A DNA stretch of 64,000 nucleotides. Source: Clostridium sp. AM34-11AC. Lineage in GTDB: Bacteria > Bacillota > Clostridia > Lachnospirales > Lachnospiraceae. The position numbers and the translations under genes were made by a program. Of this stretch, positions 17,169 through 25,737 are shown piece by piece (position 1 is the first letter of the stretch; each line of letters opens with the position of its first letter). The notes under the pieces are model-generated. The model searched no databases. It worked only from the letters and a program-made list of their open reading frames with translations, and was not told the origin of the DNA. Location of the stretch: NCBI RefSeq assembly GCF_003435375.1, contig NZ_QWGL01000019.1, forward strand, positions 1-64,000, in the 5' to 3' direction.

Positions 17169-18008
17169 TTACGGCTCCGCAACCCGTCTCGCCGCCACCA
17201 CAAACCGTCCATTTTTCGTATGGTAGCTGCATGTGGACAGCATCAGGATCTGGTCCTCGTACTCCGGGACGATCTCCGTGTCGTAGTCGGAATGTCCTCT
17301 GAGCCAGGTCACCAGCTCATCGTATTCCTCCTCCGGAATATCCCCGTCGTAGCGGTAATACCGGAATCCATCCTCATCTTCATAGAGCACCTGCGTCTCC
17401 ACCGCCGCAAAGACCTCATAAGTCCGCGGTTCTCCGTCGACGTAAAAACGGACGATCGGATGTTCTTTCCAGTAATCAGCCTTTTTGTAGGAATCAAGGG
17501 TTCCGAATATGGACCCGTTTTTCATGTTGTGCCCATAGATGATCAGACACTTCGTGTCCACGCCGGATGCCTCGCCGAGAAACGGGGTTCCGCCAAATGA
17601 CTTGGAACCATCAAAGGCCCTGTGGAGGTAATATTCCGGATCAGACTCCCGGTCCACCACCGGGTAATCGATCCTTGTATCCGGGATCCTGATCCAGCCG
17701 ACGTAATCGGGGTTCTCATTCTTAAGCGCCGCGTATCCGGCAGCCTCCTTTAAGAGTTCTGCCCACTCCGCCGCTTTCTCCTGATCCGTTGTCTCCCCGG
17801 CACTCTCCGTCAGATCTGCCGGAGCTTTTTCCTCCGCGTAATCCGCCGCCAGCTTACTCAGGCTGTCGAACGCGTCCGCTTCCTTTTTGGCCGCCAGGTA
17901 ATCCCGGCCCGCCATAAAGGCGGAGACGCAAAACACCGCGCCGAACACCAGGATTCCTAATTTGTACCACCATGGGCTTTTTTTCTGTTTCTTCTTTCCT
18001 TCTGCCAT
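17169..18008 (-). CDS. Class B sortase
   Basis: A 279-residue membrane-anchored transpeptidase. A basic cytoplasmic tail and a transmembrane helix (about 16-34) lead to the sortase B fold. Catalytic residues are H160 (IIYGHNM), C260 (LMLSTCS) and R268 (NGRFVV). It would join a surface protein cut at a TG bond to the cell wall. The ATG overlaps the stop codon of a truncated reading frame that encodes only a VPETGD sorting signal (18011-18130). The AAGGAG site lies inside that remnant. No complete substrate is present in the window. Confidence 0.92.
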   Translation of the reverse strand: MAEGKKKQKKSPWWYKLGILVFGAVFCVSAFMAGRDYLAAKKEADAFDSLSKLAADYAEEKAPADLTESAGETTDQEKAAEWAELLKEAAGYAALKNENPDYVGWIRIPDTRIDYPVVDRESDPEYYLHRAFDGSKSFGGTPFLGEASGVDTKCLIIYGHNMKNGSIFGTLDSYKKADYWKEHPIVRFYVDGEPRTYEVFAAVETQVLYEDEDGFRYYRYDGDIPEEEYDELVTWLRGHSDYDTEIVPEYEDQILMLSTCSYHTKNGRFVVAARRVAEP

Positions 18009-18130
18009 CAGCTCTTTCTCCTTCTGTCAGAGTGCTCCTTTCCGAGTATCCGTGCAAGAAGACCAGTGAGGGAAATTCCCGCAAGTAAAAACCACAGATA
18101 GCCATGTGTCACATCACCAGTCTCAGGAAC
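18008..18130 (-). pseudogene. Headless LPXTG-type cell-wall sorting signal, remnant of a sortase substrate
   Basis: In frame directly after the MATE stop codon (TAG, 18131-18133), the minus strand encodes VPETGD, a short polar stretch (VTHGY), a hydrophobic segment (LWFLLAGISLTGLLARIL) and a basic tail ending RRRKS. That is a textbook cell-wall sorting signal of 40 residues. Its TGA overlaps the sortase ATG. There is no start codon, signal peptide or substrate body, so the passenger protein has been lost and only the tail remains. The motif matches what a class B sortase of Lachnospiraceae would recognise; that pairing is inference from adjacency. Confidence 0.8.
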
Positions 18131-19486
18131 CTAAGTTGTCTTTTCCTTAAGCTCTCTCCCGATCTTTTTTATCACAAAGAGATACGAGACACCCGTAAAT
18201 ACCGCCGCTGCGATCCATGCCGCCGGATCGGCGAAACAGGCGAGCGGATAGCTCAAAAGCTTCATCGCCGCCATGGAGACAATCAGTCTCGCGATGAGCT
18301 CCGATACACCTCCCATCATCGGCAGAAAGCCATATCCGCAGCCCTGCATGATATTGCGGAAAATAAAGATCGTGCAGAGCGGCAGGAAAAACATCGCAGT
18401 CATATAGCAGTAAGTCTCCGCCCACGGCATCATCGCTGAAATATCCACGTCCCCGGTAAAGAAAAGTCCGAGACATGGTCTGAGCAGCGCACACATGAGT
18501 AATGCTACTGCGACGGAATACACAAACTCCGCAAGAAGCGCTGCCTTTACCCCTGCCTTGATCCTCTTCACATCCCCACAGCCGTAGTTCTGCCCGCCGT
18601 AGGTCGCCATCGTCTGTCCCATGGCGATCATGCCCTGGATCACGAGACTCTGGAGCTTCGCCGCAGCTGTGTAAGCCGCAACTGCCACGGAACCGAAGAG
18701 GTTGATAGCGGACTGCATGATCATGGTTCCCGACGCTGTGATCGCGAACTGAAACGCCATGGGAATCCCGGCCGCAAGCTGGTTTCTCGTGTCGCTTCCG
18801 TGGATCTTCCAGTGTTCTCTCTCCGGCTTTAAGGATGGAACCTTCACCCAGATATATCCCGCGCAGAGCACCGCCGAGATCGCCTGGGACAGATTTGTCG
18901 CCCAGGCTGCTCCTGCCACACCCATGCCGCCGCGGATGATAAAAAGCAGATCCAGACCCACGTTCAGGCAGGCGGAAAATATCAGGAAAAAGAGTGGGAT
19001 CTGACTGTTTCCCACCGCCCGCAGATAGGAGGAAAACAGGTTGTAGAAGATATTTGCCGTGAGTCCGACGCTGATTCCCATGATATACGTGTAGGCATCC
19101 TGAAAGATATCTGACGGCGTATTCATCAGGTGCAAAAGCGGGTTCATGATCGCCACACAGACCAGTGTCAGGATGACCGCTGCGATCACCGCCAGGATCA
19201 TTCCGTTTGCCACGCTGCGTTTCACACCTTTTTCATCCCCTGCCCCATACCGTTGGGCGGTAAGGATCGAAAAACCGGCAGTGATTCCCTGAGCAAAGCC
19301 GGTCGCCAGAAACATGATCGTTCCGGTGGAGCCGACCGCCGCCAGCGCCCCGGCACCGACGTAGCGGCCGACGATGATCGTGTCCGCCATATTATAAAGC
19401 TGCTGAAAGATATTTCCGATCACCAATGGAATCGTAAATTGCAAAATCACCGGCAGCGGTTTTCCTTTTGTCATATCGAGCTGCAT
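18131..19486 (-). CDS. MATE-family multidrug/metabolite exporter
   Basis: A 451-residue, twelve-helix membrane protein. The N-terminus LDMTKGKPLPVILQFTIPLVIGNIFQQLYNMADTIIVG is split here only for description; QQLYNMAD and GxxALAAVG near residues 48-54 are MATE signatures. It exports cationic drugs or metabolites with Na+ or H+. The start is 19486, preceded by AAAGGA. The reading frame after its TAG continues straight into the VPETGD sorting-signal remnant. That suggests the gene or its 3' end was joined to the old substrate gene by deletion. Confidence 0.9.
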   Translation of the reverse strand: MQLDMTKGKPLPVILQFTIPLVIGNIFQQLYNMADTIIVGRYVGAGALAAVGSTGTIMFLATGFAQGITAGFSILTAQRYGAGDEKGVKRSVANGMILAVIAAVILTLVCVAIMNPLLHLMNTPSDIFQDAYTYIMGISVGLTANIFYNLFSSYLRAVGNSQIPLFFLIFSACLNVGLDLLFIIRGGMGVAGAAWATNLSQAISAVLCAGYIWVKVPSLKPEREHWKIHGSDTRNQLAAGIPMAFQFAITASGTMIMQSAINLFGSVAVAAYTAAAKLQSLVIQGMIAMGQTMATYGGQNYGCGDVKRIKAGVKAALLAEFVYSVAVALLMCALLRPCLGLFFTGDVDISAMMPWAETYCYMTAMFFLPLCTIFIFRNIMQGCGYGFLPMMGGVSELIARLIVSMAAMKLLSYPLACFADPAAWIAAAVFTGVSYLFVIKKIGRELKEKTT

Positions 19487-19510
19487 GCTGTTGATCCTTT
19501 CTTTTTACAT

Positions 19511-19540
19511 AAAAATGCCTGACTGATATCAGCCAGGCAT
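19511..19540 (-). terminator. Terminator after the cytidylate-kinase-like gene
   Basis: A compact near-perfect palindrome (ATGCCTGACTGAT at 19515-19527 with ATCAGCCAGGCAT at 19528-19540) is followed on the minus strand by TTTTTATG. It separates the upstream kinase-like gene from the MATE gene. Confidence 0.7.
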
Positions 19541-19597
19541 CAAAATCATAATTTGTCATGTCCGGCAAACAGGCCGGCAGCACATTTCATTTGGGGA

Positions 19598-20641
19598 TCA
19601 TTCCGATTTTTTCTTATCCTTATCGCGACCGATCATTCTCAGAATAAAATCGACAGTACCGTCAATTCCGTAGCTTGCGCTGTTGATGCATAGATCGTAG
19701 TTATTCGCGTTTCCCCAGCTTCTTCCGGTATAAAAATTGTAATAATGCGCATGTTTTTTGTCAAGTTTTTTCAGGAAATGGCGCGCTTTTTTCCGGTCTA
19801 ATCCGGAGTTTACCTCGATCGCGCGCTGGATCCTCTGCTCGATCGGTGCAGTGATATAGATACTGATATGCGGAATACCGTTGTTCGTTAAGATCGCATC
19901 GGCACAGCGGCCCATGATAATAAAGTCTTCCTTTTTCGCCATATCACAGATCAGGTCGCTCTGGTTGAAGAAGACGGCATCCTGACGGTTCAGGCCGTGG
20001 TAACGGCTGAAATATTTGATATGATCCTTCAGGGACATATGGGTCACTGCCTCAAACTCGCTCGCCGGACTCTGCTGCAGTTCCTCAGAGACGTGGGCAT
20101 ATCCCGCCGCGTCACGGATCGTCTTATCCTTCTCCGCGTCGAGGCGTTTTAATACTGCCGCGAAAATATCGGCATCGTAGTAGTTAATATGAAGCTTATC
20201 CGCAAGCTTGAAGCCGACATCGATTCCGCCGCTTCCGTATGTCCAGCTGATGCAGATAATCAGATGGTCGTCGTTGGAGAAACGGTTCGCTACGTTGAAG
20301 CTGTTTAACTTCGCGAGGATCGGGTCGATCACATCGCCGCTGGCGAAGCTTGTCGGAAGACTCATGACCTCATTGAGGATGCGGTTGTACTCGGTCATAC
20401 ACATCGCGCGTTCTTCTTTATCCTCGATGGTACGGGCCATGTTCGCGATCAGCCCAAGCTCGCTGCGGACTAAATGTCCCTGCGGTCTTGTTGTGAGGAG
20501 CTCCGTAAGTTCATTGACGCAGCGCTCTCTGTCACGGTTGAATACACGTCCCAGGGAGGAACCAAGGTGGACATAGACCTCCGCGTCCAGATCGTAGATA
20601 TGTTCTGCCAGTTCTTTGATTTCTTCTTTCGTTGCAGCCAT
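19598..20641 (-). CDS. Cytidylate-kinase-like family protein with an extra N-terminal domain
   Basis: A 347-residue cytoplasmic protein. Residues about 125-340 match the cytidylate kinase-like family: a degenerate P-loop region ISWTYGSGGIDVGFKLADKL, then FIIMGRCADAIL and ITAPIEQRIQRAIE. A helical N-terminal segment of about 120 residues is not part of the usual 200-residue family. Nucleotide or kinase activity is plausible but the substrate is unknown. It ends with a charged KDKDKKKSE tail. The upstream antiporter ends only 15 bp before its start, so it is probably co-transcribed. Confidence 0.75.
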   Translation of the reverse strand: MAATKEEIKELAEHIYDLDAEVYVHLGSSLGRVFNRDRERCVNELTELLTTRPQGHLVRSELGLIANMARTIEDKEERAMCMTEYNRILNEVMSLPTSFASGDVIDPILAKLNSFNVANRFSNDDHLIICISWTYGSGGIDVGFKLADKLHINYYDADIFAAVLKRLDAEKDKTIRDAAGYAHVSEELQQSPASEFEAVTHMSLKDHIKYFSRYHGLNRQDAVFFNQSDLICDMAKKEDFIIMGRCADAILTNNGIPHISIYITAPIEQRIQRAIEVNSGLDRKKARHFLKKLDKKHAHYYNFYTGRSWGNANNYDLCINSASYGIDGTVDFILRMIGRDKDKKKSE

Positions 20642-20656
20642 ATTTCCTCCCCCTTC

Positions 20657-22102
20657 CTATAAAAAGAATACCAGAGTATCCACAATGAATACCGGAACAA
20701 GAATTCCAAAGGACCAGATCAGATATCCGAAGAACGAAGGCATCCGGATACCGTTCTCATCCGCAATGGATTTGACCATAAAGTTCGGCGCGTTGCCGAT
20801 ATATGTATTCGCGCCCATAAATACGGCACCGCAGGAGATCGCTTCCAGCATCTTGACCGGAACGGTTCCGAGGGCCGTCACCATGCCCTGTGACAATCCT
20901 AATGCGCCTGCTGTTGTCAGGAATACCAGATAGGTCGGCGTATTGTCGAGGAAGCTGGATAACAGACCGGTCGCCCAGAACATCTCAAACGGTTCTGTGA
21001 TCCCAAGCTCCGCTCCGTTCGCCTTTAAGATCATAAGAGCCGGCTGCATTGTAATAAAGATACCGACGAAGAGAACTGCAACCTCGTGGATCGCGCCCCA
21101 GGTAAAGTGGTTCTCTCGGCGGATCGATCCATCCGTCGTCTTAAAGGACAGGAATGCGGATACAAGGATGATCACGCACTCAATGATCGCCGGATAGGAT
21201 AATGTAACTTCTCCGAATACATGGATCCCGAGGACATTTCCTGCGGCATCCTGAAACATCGGCATGGACGGCAGGGTACCGCTTAAGATAACGGCGATCA
21301 CGATCATAATGATAAAGATCAGGTTGTGGCCGCCGCGGATCTTCACTTCAGTACCCGGTTTGCTGATATCCGGTTTTAAGCCTGACGCGATATCTTTTCT
21401 GTATGCCTTCATATCAAAATGATAGAAGATGAACAGCAGGATGATCATATTGAAGATCAGGATCGGTAAAAGCTTTAAGCTCCAGAAAAACGGGACACCC
21501 CGCATGAATCCCATGAGCAGAGGCGGATCTCCGATCGGAGTCAGGCAGCCGCCCATATTGGACACCATAAAGATAAAGAAGATCACGATGTGGCGTCTTC
21601 TCTTTCTCCACGCGTTCATCTTGATGATCGGACGGATCATTAACATACTGGCTCCGGTGGTTCCGATCCAGCTGGATAACAGGGTTCCGAGTGCCAGAAG
21701 TCCCACATTGATCCTCGGGGAACCAGCGAGATCACCTGACAGGGTAATATTACCGGACACACAGAACAATCCGAAAAGAAGGACGATGAATGTCAGGTAG
21801 TCGTTTATGATACATTCCAGTGTCGTCTCCGCCGCCTTCGGCACACCGTACTTCACGGCGAACGGGATCAGGAACAGCAGGGACCAGAACACGACCGCGT
21901 GCGGCTGGTGCGCCTCCCACCACTCTGCTTTCACAAGCGGAAGGACCGCAATGCAGAGCAGGAGTCCTGCAAATGGAATACAAAGCCATAACGGCGTCTG
22001 TGCTGCCGCCCCGGCAGCCTCTGGTTCTGCCGCAAGCGCTGTAACTGCAGTCTGGTTTAAGACCGCCAGAAGTCCTGCGCAGAATGCAAATAATTTCTTC
22101 AT
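20657..22102 (-). CDS. Sodium:proton antiporter of the NhaD/CitM-like ion transporter superfamily
   Basis: A 481-residue membrane protein. A signal-anchor-like N-terminus and about twelve hydrophobic segments are visible. The conserved SNMGGCLTPIGDPPLL and the second-half SSFLDNTPTYLVF plus GANTYIGNAPNFMVK are typical of NhaD-like antiporters. It would exchange Na+ or Li+ for H+ at the plasma membrane. It is followed by the cytidylate-kinase-like gene 15 bp downstream, an association whose meaning is unclear. Confidence 0.85.
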   Translation of the reverse strand: MKKLFAFCAGLLAVLNQTAVTALAAEPEAAGAAAQTPLWLCIPFAGLLLCIAVLPLVKAEWWEAHQPHAVVFWSLLFLIPFAVKYGVPKAAETTLECIINDYLTFIVLLFGLFCVSGNITLSGDLAGSPRINVGLLALGTLLSSWIGTTGASMLMIRPIIKMNAWRKRRRHIVIFFIFMVSNMGGCLTPIGDPPLLMGFMRGVPFFWSLKLLPILIFNMIILLFIFYHFDMKAYRKDIASGLKPDISKPGTEVKIRGGHNLIFIIMIVIAVILSGTLPSMPMFQDAAGNVLGIHVFGEVTLSYPAIIECVIILVSAFLSFKTTDGSIRRENHFTWGAIHEVAVLFVGIFITMQPALMILKANGAELGITEPFEMFWATGLLSSFLDNTPTYLVFLTTAGALGLSQGMVTALGTVPVKMLEAISCGAVFMGANTYIGNAPNFMVKSIADENGIRMPSFFGYLIWSFGILVPVFIVDTLVFFL

Positions 22103-22521
22103 GGGTAAACCTCCATGTAATCAGCTTTTATGAGCCATTACTCTTTTTTTCGCTCAACACGGCTACTGATTATAACAACTTTCCCGCACAAATACAAGTA
22201 CGATTCTTCCAAATAATTGCCAAATTTCCGCTTAGAAAATCAGCACTTTTGCTAAAATGGAATATATTTCGTATTGTGAAATTTCAGACAATGGGATTTT
22301 ATCTCATTTATTTTACAACGTTAAAGCATTGGCCTGGGATACCGCCGCATTCCGTTATTCTGCGCCATGTACTGCTTTTTTTCTTGGTTTTTCACGCCCT
22401 GCGAGAACGTCGTAATCGGTCTTCTATAAAGTAAAAAAGCAGCACGGTCATTTGATTGATGGATGCTCAGGTACCGAAACTGCTTTTGTTTTATTAAATA
22501 TATGTGTTTTATGTATTTTTA
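22103..22521. other. Gene-free region between the antiporter and azlD
   Basis: No credible gene is visible in these 419 bp. A 10-bp inverted repeat (CTGCTTTTTT at 22372-22381 and AAAAAAGCAG at 22433-22442) could act as a terminator for azlD on the minus strand. The AT-rich half near 22180-22320 is the likely promoter region of the antiporter. Nothing else can be named. Confidence 0.5.
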
Positions 22522-22830
22522 CTACACTAAGAAAAATTCCGTAATGAATACCATCGCGCAGCAGATCACCGCAACGGACAGGAGACTTCTTCCGCACCAT
22601 GCCGCGATGATTCCGATGACCAGCGCCAACGCCGCCGACACCGTACTGTTTGTGGCGGAGAGGATCGCCGGAAACGTCATAACAGCTAACGTCACATATG
22701 GGACGTAATATAAGAATGACTGGATAAACTGATTTTTGATCGGTTTCCGGATCAATGTGAGCGGCAGGACACGGATCAGATATGAAACGCCCGCCATCAC
22801 CGCAATATAGAGATAAATATTCTTTTCCAT
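22522..22830 (-). CDS. azlD: AzlD-type branched-chain amino acid exporter small subunit
   Basis: A 102-residue protein with about four hydrophobic segments. It carries AzlD features: YLIRVLPLTLIRKPIKN early on and FLYYVPYVTLAVMTFPAIL in the middle. It works with the larger AzlC to export branched-chain amino acids. It follows azlC on the same strand with a 92-bp gap. Confidence 0.88.
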   Translation of the reverse strand: MEKNIYLYIAVMAGVSYLIRVLPLTLIRKPIKNQFIQSFLYYVPYVTLAVMTFPAILSATNSTVSAALALVIGIIAAWCGRSLLSVAVICCAMVFITEFFLV

Positions 22831-22922
22831 GTTTTTTATGTATTTCCTCTTAATTTAACGATACAGTTTTCGTAAATACTCCTTTTTCTTACAAATAGAA
22901 CTGCTTTCTACTATATATACAG

Positions 22923-23732
22923 TTAAGCTCCCTGTTTTGCTGCACCTGCAGAAGAATTATTTTTTCCTTCCTGGTTTTCTTCTTGAACCTCGATCTCACT
23001 GTCCTCTGCCGGATGCGGGAAGAGAATCGCTGCTGCGGATGAGAGCACAACAGTCAGAATGATCGTTCTCGTGCCGCTGGAGATCGATGAGATCCCCGGC
23101 AGATGCTCCGCAAGGTAGCTTGCCGCGAAGCTGATGGCGATGAGCCCTGCAAGGATGCGGCTCTTTCTCGCCGGTGGAATTATGATCGCAAGGAACATTC
23201 CGTAGAGTGCCACGCTGAAGGCGCTCACAAGACGCCACGGCATCAGATTACCTGCCAGCGCACCGAGGGCTGTTCCGACAGCCCAGCCGGGAAGTGCTAA
23301 TGCGATTGCCCCGTACATATACCAGGGATTTAAGCAGCCCGGTCTTGCAATCGTAATTCCGAACAGCTCATCGGTAATATCAAATGCCATGAGAAGCCTG
23401 TGGAAAAACGGCATATCCGGATCCATTCTCTGGCTCATGGCACAGCTCATCAGTAAATATCTCGCGTTCGCGATCAGTGTCACGATCGCCATCTCAATAT
23501 ACGCTGCCCCCGCGGCGATCATCGTAAAGCCCGCGTATTCCCCTGCGGACGCGTTGCAGAGTGCGCTTGTGATCATTCCCTGAATCGGTGTCATCCCGAC
23601 ATTCCGCGCCACGATTCCCAGTGAAAAAGATACCGCAAAATACCCGAGCGCGATCGGCACCCCATCCCGGGCTCCATCCCGGAATGCCCGCCGGTTTCCA
23701 ACACTGGCGATTGAAAACTTGTTGTTCCCCAT
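22923..23732 (-). CDS. azlC: AzlC-type branched-chain amino acid exporter large subunit
   Basis: A 269-residue membrane protein of the AzlC/YgaZ family. The motif GVPIALGYFAVSFSLGIVARNVG opens the first helix pair, SALCNASAGEYAG and NARYLLMSCAMSQ follow, and about seven hydrophobic segments are visible. A hydrophilic tail rich in Glu, Asn and Ala (residues about 240-269) is longer than usual. It forms the exporter with AzlD. The unlinked leucine T-box at 5.9 kb hints at branched-chain sensing in the same genome, but not of this operon. Confidence 0.9.
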   Translation of the reverse strand: MGNNKFSIASVGNRRAFRDGARDGVPIALGYFAVSFSLGIVARNVGMTPIQGMITSALCNASAGEYAGFTMIAAGAAYIEMAIVTLIANARYLLMSCAMSQRMDPDMPFFHRLLMAFDITDELFGITIARPGCLNPWYMYGAIALALPGWAVGTALGALAGNLMPWRLVSAFSVALYGMFLAIIIPPARKSRILAGLIAISFAASYLAEHLPGISSISSGTRTIILTVVLSSAAAILFPHPAEDSEIEVQEENQEGKNNSSAGAAKQGA

Positions 23733-23882
23733 AATATTCCTCCCTCAAACAGAAACAGCAGACATCCTGTCCTGTTTATGCGCTGCCATTCCGCGTAAAT
23801 TAGCGGCACCCAGGAATTTTCATCCAGAGCTGCCGCTTTCCATTATTCTGACATCATTGTCGATACGGGCATGAAAGAAGCC

Positions 23883-23995
23883 CAAACAGTAACTGATTTT
23901 GCCGATGCTTCGCATTCCAAATCGGCAAAATCCACTGCCACCACTGTATTGTACGGAATTTTCAGTTCAGAAAATTCCTACCTGTGTGCAATGAC
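23883..23995. repeat. Copy 1 of a 113-bp direct repeat
   Basis: It is nearly identical to 24093-24205, exactly 210 bp away, with few substitutions. Inside are a 12-bp hairpin (GATTTTGCCGAT with ATCGGCAAAATC) and a 9-bp hairpin (GGAATTTTC with GAAAATTCC). This copy lacks the left GTTACTGTT end found in copy 2, so it looks 5'-truncated. Confidence 0.8.
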
Positions 23996-24072
23996 CAAAC
24001 ATGTACAGTATACTCTTCTTCTTTACATTCGTAAAGCCACTGTTTATAATAATTACAGAAGTTTTGCGGTTG

Positions 24073-24205
24073 GTTACTGTTCACGCCTTGCGCAAACAGT
24101 AACTGATTTTGCCGATGCTTCGCATTCCAAATCGGCAAAATCCACTACCACCACTGTATTGTACGGAATTTTCAGTTCAGAAAATTCCTACCCGTGTACA
24201 GTAAC
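24073..24205. mobile_element. MITE-like palindromic element, full copy (133 bp)
   Basis: It begins GTTACTGTT and ends ACAGTAAC, giving 8-bp terminal inverted repeats, and is flanked by CGGTTG at 24067-24072 and 24207-24212. The left end is itself a hairpin (24073-24081 with 24095-24103). Its 133-bp length equals that of the element at 6305-6437. It carries no gene and would need a transposase in trans. Confidence 0.6.
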
Positions 24206-24236
24206 ACGGTTGTTCCTATCCCGCGAGGATACGCAG

Positions 24237-24276
24237 TGACTCTGATAGGATTTGTCAGCTTCGCTGACCAGAATCA
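24237..24276. repeat. Dispersed hairpin repeat, copy A
   Basis: A 40-bp sequence carries the small hairpin GTCAGC-TTC-GCTGAC and flanks containing TCTGATAGGA and CAGAATCA. The inverted complement of the same sequence, with a few changes, is at 52907-52947. Confidence 0.65.
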
Positions 24277-24302
24277 CGCGCCAGGTCTCTCGGATGTTCG
24301 AC

Positions 24303-24331
24303 TTGAATTGCAGGGCGGCACTTTGTATACA
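24303..24331 (+). promoter_or_regulatory. Promoter of the anion permease
   Basis: TTGAAT (24303-24308), 17 bp, TATACA (24326-24331): one mismatch to consensus in each hexamer, 56 bp ahead of the start codon. Confidence 0.6.
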
Positions 24332-24386
24332 GTTTTTCTGTCTTCTGCCGCATGCATGATATTTATATAAGGAAGGAAATCGATCC

Positions 24387-25496
24387 ATGTCATTCATAAA
24401 AAAAGAACCAGTCCTTTCCGCGGCAGCGGTTCTGGCGGTCCTCTCCATGTTTTTTGTCGCTCCGTCACCGGAGTATCTGTCTTACATTGACTTCCGCACT
24501 CTGGCACTCCTCTTCTCCCTGATGACGGTGGTCGCCGGGCTGAAGGAGATCGGTCTGTTCCGTTATCTCGGATCATCCCTGCTCGCCGGAATGCATTCCA
24601 CTCGCCAGCTTGCCTTCACCCTGACAGCACTCTGCTTTTTCTCCAGCATGCTGATCACGAACGACGTGTCCCTGATCACATTTGTCCCGTTTTCCATCCT
24701 GATCCTCAATATGGCTGGACTTCCGGAACTCATGATCCCCGTGATCGTCCTTCAGACCATCGCCGCGAACCTCGGCAGTATGGCAACACCCATCGGGAAT
24801 CCACAGAACCTGTATCTCTACTCTTCCTTTGGCCTCTCTGCCGGTGAGCTTGTGGGATACATGCTGCCGTTAACGGTACTCTCAGCCCTGCTGCTTGTAG
24901 CTGCCGTTTTTCTGCTGAAAAATAAAGCCATCACCCTCAGCCGGACCTCCCTTCACCAGGACGGCTGTCCCACGAAGACTTCTCTGATCTTCTATCTGGC
25001 GCTTTTTCTCGTCTGTCTGGGCTGCGTCGTTCGGATCTATTCCTGGCCGGTCATGTTTTTCATCATCCTGGCCGCTGTTCTCATAAGGGACCGCTCGTTG
25101 TTTATCCGGGTCGACTACTTTCTGCTCCTGACATTCGTCTGCTTTTTTATCTTTATCGGCAATATGGAACGGATCCCTGCGATCTCCGGACTCCTCACGA
25201 AGCTGATCTCCGGTCATGAATTTCCGGCAGGTGTTCTCTTAAGCCAGTGCATCAGCAATGTCCCCGCGGCAATCCTGCTCTCCGGCTTTACCGGTGCGGT
25301 GCGTCCTCTGCTTTTTGGTGTGAATGTCGGCGGTCTTGGGACCCTGATCGCATCCATGGCAAGCGTGATCTCCTACCGGGCCTACGCTGGGATTCCGGAA
25401 GCAAAGTCCGGAACGTACATGATGGTATTCACCCTTTACAATCTCATATTTCTCATAATTATGTGCGCGGCGGGGTGGATGCTGCTCTCTCTGTAA
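24387..25496 (+). CDS. CitMHS/ArsB-type anion permease (ion transporter superfamily)
   Basis: A 369-residue membrane protein with about ten helices. NDVSLITFVPFSI and NLGSMATPIGNPQNLYLY form the first-half signature, with CISNVPAAILLSGF and GVNVGGLGTLIASMASVIS in the second half. It is typical of the ArsB/NhaD/SLC13-like superfamily. The substrate may be a carboxylate or oxyanion and is not determinable from sequence. A near-consensus promoter precedes it and a terminator (25581-25621) follows, so it is a single-gene unit. Confidence 0.8.
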   Translation: MSFIKKEPVLSAAAVLAVLSMFFVAPSPEYLSYIDFRTLALLFSLMTVVAGLKEIGLFRYLGSSLLAGMHSTRQLAFTLTALCFFSSMLITNDVSLITFVPFSILILNMAGLPELMIPVIVLQTIAANLGSMATPIGNPQNLYLYSSFGLSAGELVGYMLPLTVLSALLLVAAVFLLKNKAITLSRTSLHQDGCPTKTSLIFYLALFLVCLGCVVRIYSWPVMFFIILAAVLIRDRSLFIRVDYFLLLTFVCFFIFIGNMERIPAISGLLTKLISGHEFPAGVLLSQCISNVPAAILLSGFTGAVRPLLFGVNVGGLGTLIASMASVISYRAYAGIPEAKSGTYMMVFTLYNLIFLIIMCAAGWMLLSL

Positions 25497-25580
25497 ATCA
25501 AGTGTGCGGATGGTTCAATCATTACGTCTGTAACAGAATTTCATATTGTGATATAGAATGCAATACTTTTTCGATTTGTG

Positions 25581-25621
25581 ATATTGTTCAGGATTTTTCG
25601 ATTCTGGACAATATTTTTTTG
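25581..25621 (+). terminator. Terminator after the anion permease
   Basis: ATATTGTTCAG (25581-25591) pairs with CTGGACAATAT (25604-25614) with one mismatch, followed by seven T residues. It also insulates the strong promoter just downstream. Confidence 0.65.
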
Positions 25622-25652
25622 CAAATTTTACGTTAAAACCAGTTTCAAGGGC

Positions 25653-25681
25653 TTGACATTCTGTGTGAAATTCCATATAAT
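25653..25681 (+). promoter_or_regulatory. Perfect consensus sigma-A promoter of the enoyl-CoA hydratase gene
   Basis: TTGACA (25653-25658), exactly 17 bp, TATAAT (25676-25681). It is a consensus match in both hexamers and spacer. CCATAT and ATATGG flank the -10 and start region (25673-25704) and may form an operator that keeps such a strong promoter in check. Confidence 0.85.
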
Positions 25682-25737
25682 GAAATCAGTTCCACAATAT
25701 GGTATATTGAGAGAGTAAATAGAGGAGGAGATATTCT

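Larger units (their letters stand above)
23733..24386. other. Repeat-rich gene-free region
   Basis: This 654-bp region between azlC and a plus-strand permease has no coding sequence. It holds a near-identical repeat of about 113 bp in two copies, a GTTACTGTT-ended element, a hairpin shared with 52907-52947 and the promoter of the downstream permease. See the separate repeat entries. Confidence 0.7.

Noticed and set aside
23883..24205. CRISPR-like array
   Set aside because: There are only two copies of a 113-bp repeat with internal hairpins, no regular short repeats and spacers, and no cas genes.
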